A stretch of DNA of 59,353 nucleotides from Methanothermococcus sp. (lineage in GTDB: Archaea; AGJL01; Methanococci; Methanococcales; Methanococcaceae). Position 1 is the first letter of the stretch. Every line of letters begins with the position of its first letter. Shown here piece by piece: positions 32,697-40,737 of this stretch. The notes below the pieces were generated by a model. That model ran no database searches and was not told the origin of the DNA. It saw nothing but the letters and a program-made list of their open reading frames with translations. The stretch is taken from assembly GCF_015523155.1 (NCBI RefSeq), contig NZ_WAKW01000001.1, forward strand, positions 1 to 59,353, read 5' to 3'. The position numbers were made by a program, and so were the translations under genes.

Positions 32697-33130
32697 TGTA
32701 TATAAAAGAGATTGCACAAGTCAAAGGAGTTCTTTCAAACTCATGCACTTCACTTAAAAATGCCGTAGAAGATGCAGAACTCTTTACAAAATCAGCAATA
32801 ATTAGCACACACAATAAAGTAAATTCAATGTTAAATCCAGCATTGACAAGAATAATGACTCCAATTTTTGGGACATACGCAGGGAATATGGCTGGATTTA
32901 TAGTAGCAACAGTGGTTGCAGTTCTCATTGGGATGATAATACTTATGTATATGATAAACACTGCAAAAGACATTGCAGGTAATGATACTGAGATGCTAAC
33001 ACAGATAGACAGGGTTTCAGGTATTGCATCAATTGCACTGTTCTTCGCAGTGCTTGCAGGATTTGTAATTGCTGCAAAGTTCATCATAGACATTGTAAAT
33101 GGTGGTGGAAAAGGACAAGGCACTATGTAA
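32693..33130 (+). CDS. two-helix membrane protein, candidate major capsid protein
   Basis: 145 residues with a 60-residue polar N-terminal part, two hydrophobic segments (66-88 and 110-134) joined by a short polar loop, and a Gly-rich tail (NGGGKGQGTM). Two adjacent hydrophobic helices are the hallmark of coat proteins of spindle-shaped archaeal viruses, though those are usually shorter. SD GGAGG; coupled to the gene before. Assignment rests on architecture and context, not on sequence match. Confidence 0.55.
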   Translation: MMYIKEIAQVKGVLSNSCTSLKNAVEDAELFTKSAIISTHNKVNSMLNPALTRIMTPIFGTYAGNMAGFIVATVVAVLIGMIILMYMINTAKDIAGNDTEMLTQIDRVSGIASIALFFAVLAGFVIAAKFIIDIVNGGGKGQGTM

Positions 33131-33192
33131 AATCTAACCCCATTATTTTTTTAATTACTGAATTATTTCCCTAAAACAACAAATGGTGGAAT

Positions 33193-33510
33193 ATGGATTT
33201 ACTGACATGGCAGGCAAAGGCAATGGTCATATTTGGATTTATTCTATTTGTCATAGGGATGGTATGGAAACAATATAAAATCGTATGGATGTTTTCATCA
33301 TCATTAATTATGATTTCCCTGGGAATGATTACAAAAGTAAATTCTCACATCTACTTATCAACCACAGATGGTGCTATGCTCCAAACTATATCCTATAATT
33401 TAGTTCCATTTAACTATGTATTATTGTTATTTGGAGTAATTGTCATAATATTCGCAATCATGGAGGTTTTTAGGATATACTCACAAAAATATTATGACAA
33501 TTACAAGTAA
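33193..33510 (+). CDS. three-helix membrane protein
   Basis: 105 residues with hydrophobic segments at about 10-25, 32-48 and 74-92 and a polar C-terminus (IYSQKYYDNYK). The start ATG 33193 follows GGTGG. It sits between the capsid-like gene and a soluble protein in a tight operon, so a virion membrane or assembly role is likely. Not recognised. Confidence 0.65.
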   Translation: MDLLTWQAKAMVIFGFILFVIGMVWKQYKIVWMFSSSLIMISLGMITKVNSHIYLSTTDGAMLQTISYNLVPFNYVLLLFGVIVIIFAIMEVFRIYSQKYYDNYK

Positions 33511-33522
33511 GCGGTGATTATA

Positions 33523-33942
33523 ATGGAGAATGAAATTGATAAAACAATGGTTGCGGCACAATTGCATGCAACTCTTGGAACAGGTCAAGTTCATAACATC
33601 GACAATCGGGAGCAGTTCCTTACCTTTATTGCATCATCAGCAGAAATCCCAAAGGACTCATTAAAAGAAAACTGGGCGTTTCACAACAAGGATGTGGCAA
33701 CTTCAAGATTAAACCACTCGAATATCATGGGTGTTTTCAATTTACATCGTGCAATAAAACTAATGGAATTAACTGAACTACCACTAACTGAATTTACAGA
33801 GGAAAAAATCAACAAACACTATAATGATATTATAGCAACCTATATCAGGGCAATGAAGTCGATACATGGTTTCACGGTTAATAAGATAGCACAAACTACT
33901 GATATTAAAGTCCTCAAAAAGGATGAAGAAAAAATTATGTGA
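33523..33942 (+). CDS. soluble helical protein of the structural operon
   Basis: 139 residues from ATG 33523 (GGTGAT upstream; an earlier ATG at 33514 lies before that SD). It begins MENEIDKTMVAAQLHATLG and contains FTEEKINKHYNDIIATYIRA. No membrane segment. The end overlaps the SD of the next gene. Unknown function. Confidence 0.65.
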   Translation: MENEIDKTMVAAQLHATLGTGQVHNIDNREQFLTFIASSAEIPKDSLKENWAFHNKDVATSRLNHSNIMGVFNLHRAIKLMELTELPLTEFTEEKINKHYNDIIATYIRAMKSIHGFTVNKIAQTTDIKVLKKDEEKIM

Positions 33943-33947
33943 TGTAT

Positions 33948-34874
33948 ATGAGCAGTAAAGCTATTGAAATGTATAAAAGGATACAAAACATAGGGATGTC
34001 TTTTAAAAACAAATCCTATGAGTCTTATTATTATATTTTAGGAATTTTAAGCATATTGTCCTCTTTTATTCCTTTGATTGTATATGCCTTTGCCCCACAA
34101 TATCTGCTTTATTCATTTATAGCAGCATTAATTCCAACAATTTACATACTCGGTAGCATGGTAGGAGTTTGGGTTTTTAGGTCTATGACTATACCAATTG
34201 TTTTCGATTTATTCCAATTAAAACTCAAAAAAGAGAAAAACAAATGTATATTATTTACAATCGATGCATCTGGAATGCTCACTATGAAAATTGGAATTGC
34301 AGATGGCACTTTAAAAAAAGTCATTGACCCAAGTATAAATTTTGCATACAATTATACGGATAAAGATGTGTTTATGTTTGAGGGATTCCCCGCACTTGTT
34401 GTATATAACGGAATTGGAACAGCACTAAACCCTTTAAAACTCGGAGTATTGCAACAAATACATGAGATGGGATTCAAATCTAAGTTTGATTTCATCAAGC
34501 AAGTGAAGACATTGGAAACACACATTGAAAAGTTGAAAAATGAACTGGAAATTGCAAAGATAAAAAATAAAGAGGATAAAATAAAGGAACTCTCAAAACA
34601 GCTGGAAGAATTGCAAAATACAAAGAAGCTAATTGAAGATAACACACAGCCATTCTGCATACAATTCCTTAACCTTGATGCAGTTACTAACTTTATAAGC
34701 AATGAGAACTCGCATTTAAAGACATTGGCAATTGAAACTGCATTAACAGCAGGTATGCAGTTAGCAAGAAGAGATGAAATATTCAACCCACTAGGATTGT
34801 CAAGTATGAAATGGATTATTGGGCTGGCATTCATGGCAATTGTAGGATTTATAGTATATCAACAATTTATGTGA
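33948..34874 (+). CDS. membrane protein with central coiled coil
   Basis: 308 residues. Two membrane segments near 28-75, a soluble beta-containing domain (about 85-175), a coiled coil (VKTLETHIEKLKNELEIAKI and following, about 180-225), and a C-terminal membrane segment (SMKWIIGLAFMAIVGFIVYQ). Start ATG 33948 follows GTGATG overlapping the preceding stop. The plan resembles viral membrane scaffolds or tethering proteins, but no family is recognised. Confidence 0.65.
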   Translation: MSSKAIEMYKRIQNIGMSFKNKSYESYYYILGILSILSSFIPLIVYAFAPQYLLYSFIAALIPTIYILGSMVGVWVFRSMTIPIVFDLFQLKLKKEKNKCILFTIDASGMLTMKIGIADGTLKKVIDPSINFAYNYTDKDVFMFEGFPALVVYNGIGTALNPLKLGVLQQIHEMGFKSKFDFIKQVKTLETHIEKLKNELEIAKIKNKEDKIKELSKQLEELQNTKKLIEDNTQPFCIQFLNLDAVTNFISNENSHLKTLAIETALTAGMQLARRDEIFNPLGLSSMKWIIGLAFMAIVGFIVYQQFM

Positions 34875-34879
34875 TTAGT

Positions 34880-35560
34880 ATGGAGTTAATTGACTACAAA
34901 ACAGGAAACATGACAAGATATATTTCAGTGCATGAGCTCAATAAAATAATAAACACTCGATTGTCGATGTATAATGCAACAAATAAACGCATACATTTAA
35001 GAGATGCGTTTATTTTTTCATTTTTGTTCTTTTCAGGATTGCGATTAAGTGAGTTTTTATTAACGCAGGTAAAATGTATAGATTTTGAAAATAAGGAATT
35101 ATTCGCTCCGCAGTTAAAAAGAGATTATTGGAGAAAGGAATTGAAAAAGAAAAAACTTGTAGATGTGGATTATATGACCCCACTTGAAAGACATAGCCTA
35201 AACTTAACAAAATATGTTAAAATACCTCTCAATTACACTCCAAACGAACATTTAAAACTTTGGAAATTATATTTTGAAAAATTTGCACTATCGGATGATG
35301 ATAAGTTAGTATCTGTAAGTGCCTCAGCAATCCAGAAGCGAGTTTCAAAAATATCATATGATGTTCTTAGAACGCATCACTCCCCACACGATTTAAGGCA
35401 TAGTTGTGGCGTGTATCTATACCATGTGGTAGGATTAGACCTCTTGGATGTGCAGGCAATACTTAGACATGCTCATTTAGGGAATACGGAGATATATGCA
35501 AGGCTCTCGATGAGGGATGTGAAAAACAAGATAGAACAAAAAATAGAACTAATGATGTGA
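34880..35560 (+). CDS. second tyrosine recombinase, catalytic domain only
   Basis: 226 residues from ATG 34880 (GTGATT upstream). Catalytic residues are Arg55 (SGLRLSEF), His170-x-x-Arg173 (SPHDLRHS), His197 (ILRHAHL) and Tyr206 (TEIYARL), nine residues after His197 as in XerC/D. It lacks most of the N-terminal core-binding domain of the element's integrase and is not close to it in sequence. It sits inside the structural operon between a membrane protein and the ATPase, so it may resolve dimers, invert DNA, or act in genome packaging. Confidence 0.85.
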   Translation: MELIDYKTGNMTRYISVHELNKIINTRLSMYNATNKRIHLRDAFIFSFLFFSGLRLSEFLLTQVKCIDFENKELFAPQLKRDYWRKELKKKKLVDVDYMTPLERHSLNLTKYVKIPLNYTPNEHLKLWKLYFEKFALSDDDKLVSVSASAIQKRVSKISYDVLRTHHSPHDLRHSCGVYLYHVVGLDLLDVQAILRHAHLGNTEIYARLSMRDVKNKIEQKIELMM

Positions 35561-35564
35561 TACT

Positions 35565-36905
35565 ATGAGAGCAGAACACTATATCGAAACAGTTCCATAC
35601 TTCAACAAGGCAGAGCTCATAAAACACATATTGGCGGATACAATTGAGCATGCAACTGATTTCAAAAATCTCGAAAACACATCAGCAACAATTGAAAAAT
35701 CATTGACATCATCAGCAAACTTACTTGCAAAATATGTAAGAAGCGAGACAGGGCGAACATGGAATGAAACGCTATACAAAGCATGCAAAACTATCAGAGA
35801 AAAAAACATAATATATAGTAGGAGGTTGCGTTCAGGAATAGCACTTAAAGCAGTTAGTGCAATTAATGCCTATGTGATTAGGGTTCCTAATAAAAAACAT
35901 CTCCCATTAATGGTAAAAATGGCATACGCAGTATGTGAGCTCACAACAAAAATAGAAAAATGGGATGTGAGTGGGGACATATCGGAACTTTTGGAACTCA
36001 TTGATATACTTCATGAAAGAAATATCCTTCCAAAACCACAAGTTGAGATTGAAGCGGAACTATCTAATAATGATGAACATTGCCAGAATACCTTCTTTAA
36101 AAATCTTCGATATAATTTACAGAGAAATTCTAACAATGTAATTTTTATAGGGGGCGAGCATGGGGCAGGAAAATCATACACTGCACTGCATCTCGCAATG
36201 GAACTAGATAAAACATTCAATTTAGAAAAACAAATCGTATATAATAACAAAGATTTCGTTAAACTCTGCAACGAATTTCATAAAAACGGACTATGGGGTA
36301 AGGTAATAATCTATGATGAGTTTGGAGGGGGTGCAAACGCATACAAATGGCAAGATGAGGAAAATATCTTATTTGACGAATACATACAAAAGTTTAGATA
36401 TCTACGATTAACGACAATTTTCACGGCAAGAGATATAAAAGACGCACTTTCACGGGCAAGGAAAAGATACACGCATTTAATAAACTTATTCGATGTGCAA
36501 CAGTGCGATGTGTTCAGGTTGAAATCATATTACGATGTTGAAAAGGATAAAACAGTCACAAAAGCATTAAGATATGAGCATGAAGATGAACACAATAGAT
36601 ATATAATTACAAAATGGCATGTTCCAAGGGTAGATAGTGAGATTGCAAAAGAATATGAGAAAAGCAGAGACGAACACATTGGGCAAAGTGATTTAAAAAG
36701 AATAGAAAAGGATTTATCTTACTTATCAAAGGATAAGTCATTATCATACATGGTCAATGATTTTATTGAAAATCATGTATCAGATGCAAGGGCATTTAAA
36801 AAAGACGGGAGTATCAATGTGTCATATTTAATGAGCATATACAACATTGGAAGAACAAAAGCTATTAGGTTAAAAAATGCTATTGAGGGGGGAAATTTTG
36901 ATTGA
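35565..36905 (+). CDS. P-loop ATPase of the structural operon
   Basis: 446 residues. An N-terminal helical region (1-185) precedes Walker A GEHGAGKS (197-204) and Walker B KVIIYDEFGGG (Asp251-Glu252). The segment LRLTTIFTARDIKDALSRAR follows as in ATPases that survey a ring for arginine contacts. A C-terminal helix-turn-helix-like part (SINVSYLMSIYNIGRTKAIR) suggests DNA contact. Position suits a genome-packaging or virion-assembly ATPase of the FtsK/HerA or Zot-like type; sequence alone does not decide. SD TGTGAT; overlaps the next gene by 8 bp. Confidence 0.75.
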   Translation: MRAEHYIETVPYFNKAELIKHILADTIEHATDFKNLENTSATIEKSLTSSANLLAKYVRSETGRTWNETLYKACKTIREKNIIYSRRLRSGIALKAVSAINAYVIRVPNKKHLPLMVKMAYAVCELTTKIEKWDVSGDISELLELIDILHERNILPKPQVEIEAELSNNDEHCQNTFFKNLRYNLQRNSNNVIFIGGEHGAGKSYTALHLAMELDKTFNLEKQIVYNNKDFVKLCNEFHKNGLWGKVIIYDEFGGGANAYKWQDEENILFDEYIQKFRYLRLTTIFTARDIKDALSRARKRYTHLINLFDVQQCDVFRLKSYYDVEKDKTVTKALRYEHEDEHNRYIITKWHVPRVDSEIAKEYEKSRDEHIGQSDLKRIEKDLSYLSKDKSLSYMVNDFIENHVSDARAFKKDGSINVSYLMSIYNIGRTKAIRLKNAIEGGNFD

Positions 36906-37275
36906 ATATATATACTTCGGAGCTCTTGCAATTGCAGGAGTGCAGGACATGATGGAACAAAGAATCTATAAGTTTTTGTGCTGGATGATGCTGATTACTG
37001 GAATTATCATGTTTATGGGTAATATTTCATACTTAAATCTTGGAATTGTGGCAGTAGAAGTCGTATATATCATAATGACATCCAGAATCTTAAAGGTGGG
37101 CTTTGGGGATGTGATAATATGGATTAGTTTATGTTTTGCACTGGTTGATAAATCGTTTATACCAATAATATTTGGAATTATCTCGGCGATGATTTATGCG
37201 AAATTATTTAAAAAAGATAGTATTCCGTTAATACCCTTTACAGTGCTTGGATTAGTGTTATTGGTGATATTATGA
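36898..37275 (+). CDS. A24 prepilin-peptidase-like membrane protease
   Basis: About 125 residues with four to five hydrophobic segments. The first catalytic Asp is in AGVQDMMEQRIYKF (the family's D..xR.IP region) and the second in VGFGDVII, a GxGD motif. These are the two aspartates of type IV prepilin/preflagellin peptidases (TadV/FlaK/EppA). The TTG at 36898 is favoured because GAGGGGGG lies five bases upstream; ATG 36877 would lie inside the ATPase gene before the SD. Presence in a virus-like operon is unusual. Its substrate may be a virion or host pilin-like protein. Confidence 0.75.
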   Translation: MIEYIYFGALAIAGVQDMMEQRIYKFLCWMMLITGIIMFMGNISYLNLGIVAVEVVYIIMTSRILKVGFGDVIIWISLCFALVDKSFIPIIFGIISAMIYAKLFKKDSIPLIPFTVLGLVLLVIL

Positions 37276-37514
37276 GCGGACATGTATTTCTAAAAGCGTT
37301 AGCGGGAACGCTAACGGTATCGATTAGTTGGATAGTTCTTACACCAGTTTATAATTTCTTTTATGAGTTTGGGCAGTTGAATGGGGTGAGCCCTATGCTA
37401 TTGACTGCATGCAATATATCATGGTGGATTTCGCCACTGCTATTTCTCATAGGGACCTGGTATTGGTATTTCCAAGAAGTTCAAAAGAATGAGCAATTAT
37501 CCAGACCAATTTAA
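37272..37514 (+). CDS. small two-helix membrane protein
   Basis: 80 residues with hydrophobic segments at about 8-28 and 45-65 (ISWWISPLLFLIGTWYWYF) and a polar tail. GGTGAT precedes the ATG, which overlaps the end of the peptidase gene by four bases. A virion membrane protein or peptidase partner is possible. Not recognised. Confidence 0.65.
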   Translation: MSGHVFLKALAGTLTVSISWIVLTPVYNFFYEFGQLNGVSPMLLTACNISWWISPLLFLIGTWYWYFQEVQKNEQLSRPI

Positions 37515-37530
37515 TTGATTGAGGGGAATT

Positions 37531-40025
37531 ATGAAAAAAGCAATATTATTACTTTTATTGATTTTAGGCATTGGAGCAGTTCATGCTACTGAATATCCGT
37601 ATTGGATAGAAGACGACGGAAACGGGCAGTATTACATTTGGACAAAGGTAAATGTTAGTGCAAACGGCGATACTGTAATTTACATTAAAAAAATTGATGG
37701 ATACCAACCTGACGGGGATAAAGTTTTTGAGTTTTTCGACGGATTCAATGATTTGTCGAAATGGACAACGAATGGCTGGGTCTCAACTACGCTAGAAGGA
37801 AATCCATCACCCTGTGCAACATCATCATCTGTGTGGAAATATATGTATGCAAATACACAATTACCACAAAGCTATATAATATCTTTTGACTTTAATACAT
37901 CAACCCTATTCAATGTAATTTTCGCATGCAACGCTTCGGGATGTGGATATGTATTTAGGGTTGATTCCAGGAGCGGTAACTACCCAGGATTTGGACAGAT
38001 CAATGGATGGGGGGCGCGGTTTCATCACTAACTCAAATCGCCCCCTCCGTGCCAGCAAACACCTGGGGGCATTGTGTGATTGTTGTAGATGGAACGTCTG
38101 CAAAAGCAGACATTGGAAACGGCGCGAATTATTTTACAACAATATCGCATAATGGGGATTACTTTGGAGTGGAAGTGGATGGACTAACGGGAGCACAATA
38201 TATTGATAATTTTATTATTCGGAAATATGCAGACCAAGAGCCTTCTGCATCTATTGATCAAATATCTACAGACACGTGGAAAGTCACAATTTACAACCCA
38301 AATTCTTATGATTTGACAGATTTTCAAGTAAAAATAAACGGAACAGGAATAGTATCGTCTAAAACAGATAGCTTGTTGATAACAGATGGTAGTGGTATTA
38401 GCAATGCTACACTTTCATTTAATGTGATTTCAACAGAATTAAAGCCGCATCAAGCAATTACAATTAATATAACAAATGCTACGGGGAATGTAACAAAATA
38501 CATAATTAACTGGGGGGATGGAGCAATAACTGAACTAAATTCTAATGAAACACTTGCAAATCATACGTATGACTTTGAAAACAGCTTCAAAATAACTGCT
38601 ACATCTTACAGCCAAGAAAATGTCTTAGCCACAAATTCAACGACTGTAAAAGTCGTTTATAATATCAGCGAAATTCCTTACAAGTATTTGATAAAAGTAG
38701 CCAATCCAACAAGCCAAAATTACACCAATTATCCATTAAAAATAGCATTAAATGAGAATAATTTTAATTTCTTTATTCCAAAACCCCTGGGGACTGACAT
38801 TTACTTTAGAGATGCAAATGGGACAATTTATAAACATTTTATAGAAAATTATTCAATTGCTGACCAAAAAGCCACCATCTGGGTGCAGATTCCTTATATA
38901 GCTCCAAATAGTTATGCAGAATTTTACTTATGTATTGATAAAGACGGGAAAGACAGAACACAATATACATTTGATAACCAGGAGGTTAATCCACAAATAT
39001 TATGGGCTATTATTCCAGAATTTTCAATAGATATATCTCTTAATCAAAATACATCATTAATAACAAGATTATCATCAAACACTAATAATTATCAAAACGT
39101 AACAATCATAATTCTCGATGATATGACGTATTTAAAAGAGAACGAGTATAAAGGAACAATCAAATTCATTACTGAAAATGGGGAACAAGTGATATATTCA
39201 TTTAATAGGAGTTATGTAGGCGGAAAACTCGAAGTTCCCGCATCAAGTAATACAGGATTATGCACATTAACAACAACAAACGGGATAGTTAGGAAAATAA
39301 AATATAATGTTTCAAACCTTAACATAATCTACTTACCAAACGGAAACTCTGCACCAGTTTTACTAAAAGGTGCAAGTGGAAAAAACTGGTTTATATATAA
39401 AACAGATGGTTCATTTGTTACACTTGCAAATGATGATAGTGTAGTATATCTTGCACCAGGGGGTGAATATGATTTTTATGTGGAAGACATCCCGATTAAG
39501 AAAGGATATACTGTATTAGGTAGTGGTGATGTATTGTATGCCGAGTTAAATCCAATGTATTATCCAAAACTAATCACTACTGTGACTGTATTAGGTAATG
39601 ATTCAATAAATTTCACAATTTCAACAAATAAGAACATTACAATTAATTTCAGCGATAGCACGGCATATACAATTGGAGCGGGAGAAACACGAACATTCAC
39701 TAAACCGTATGATACAACATATACTATATATTATAACGGAGTGCCTATAAAATCAGGAATATTACAAAAAGAGAATTGGGGGTTATTGGGAGAATTTCCA
39801 CAAAAATATCCACAACTGGCACATTGGACAGCATTTGGAATTGTATTATTGTGCTTATTGGCAGGTAGTTTCATTACAATATATATAGCTGTCCCAATGG
39901 CTACGCTTGTCTTATTAATTTTAGCCCGACTGGGTTGGATACAGTTAGACCCGCTGAGCTCATCAATATTCATACTAATTGGATTGGGTTCATTTGTGTA
40001 TTTCTTTATGAAGCGAAATTGGTGA
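37531..40025 (+). pseudogene. large exported LamG-DUF2341 surface protein, frameshifted at a G6 run
   Basis: Starting at ATG 37531 (SD GAGGGG), a signal peptide (MKKAILLLLLILGIGAVHA) leads into a LamG/concanavalin-like domain (FFDGFNDLSKW...). The frame ends at 38031. A -1 frame, open from before 38007 to 40025, continues the same domain (TWGHCVIVVDG, YIDNFIIRKY) and then a PKD-like part, a DUF2341 domain (YKYLIKVANPTSQNYTNYPL), more beta domains and C-terminal membrane helices. Slipping one base back on GGGGGG (38009-38014) or adding one G joins them as NGWGGAVSSL, about 831 residues. It may be a sequencing error, a phase-variable run, or programmed -1 frameshifting. The joined protein resembles the large membrane-anchored protein of PAV1-like viruses. 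Confidence 0.7.
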
Positions 40026-40029
40026 TATT

Positions 40030-40383
40030 ATGAATTATACTAAATATGTTTTAGGATTAGTGCTTTTTAACTGCATCCTTGTGGTTTTAGGAAATATACA
40101 GGTATTCCAGGGGACCGTTCCCGACACTGATATTTCCACTGCCAATACAACAGCATCAGAAGCTTCGTCTGAGGGAGGCTCTGCATTATCTTCACTTACA
40201 TACTTAGTTGATACTTTATTTCTAATAGCAAAAGTTACGGTTCTTGCCCCCTATTACTCCGCACTGTTCTTATATCAAATAGGTGTGCATCCAGTCATCG
40301 CATCGGTGTGGGGGGTATTCAATGGTGTATTGTATGCAATGTGGATTATTGACCTAAGAAGAAATATTCCATTCTTACGGTGA
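40030..40383 (+). CDS. membrane protein of the structural operon
   Basis: 117 residues. Hydrophobic segment 6-26, a Ser/Thr/Ala-rich exposed loop (TANTTASEASSEGGSALSS), then two further segments (about 58-80 and 86-106). GGTGAT precedes the ATG. No family recognised; a minor virion envelope protein is likely. Confidence 0.65.
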   Translation: MNYTKYVLGLVLFNCILVVLGNIQVFQGTVPDTDISTANTTASEASSEGGSALSSLTYLVDTLFLIAKVTVLAPYYSALFLYQIGVHPVIASVWGVFNGVLYAMWIIDLRRNIPFLR

Positions 40384-40387
40384 TATT

Positions 40388-40729
40388 ATGATGGATAAAA
40401 TATACATTCCACAAAATTTTACAGTTGTAATGCCGAATGATGTTAATACCTCGACAATTACAGAATCGTTTAAAAATGAGACTTTCATTTATAAGGTCCC
40501 CATTACATTTTTACACACAGCAATGGGGGATTTTTATCCTCTTTACATCTACTCACTTGTGATGATAGCAGTTGCAGTTAAATTTAAAAACCCACTACCA
40601 GTTGCATTTGCAAGTTTATTAACTGCGTTAGTTCTTATTCCTGTAAGTCCTGTGGTTTGCAAATATGCTTTAATGTTTATTTGTGCAATGTCTTTATTGG
40701 CTAGTGCATATCTTTACATAAAACAGTAG
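40388..40729 (+). CDS. membrane protein of the structural operon
   Basis: 113 residues. A polar N-terminal part of about 45 residues is followed by three hydrophobic segments (FYPLYIYSLVMIAVAVKF, LPVAFASLLTALVLIPV and YALMFICAMSLLASAYLYI). GGTGAT precedes the ATG. Immediately ahead of the 753-residue protein in the same operon. Unknown. Confidence 0.65.
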   Translation: MMDKIYIPQNFTVVMPNDVNTSTITESFKNETFIYKVPITFLHTAMGDFYPLYIYSLVMIAVAVKFKNPLPVAFASLLTALVLIPVSPVVCKYALMFICAMSLLASAYLYIKQ

Positions 40730-40737
40730 GTGGTAAT

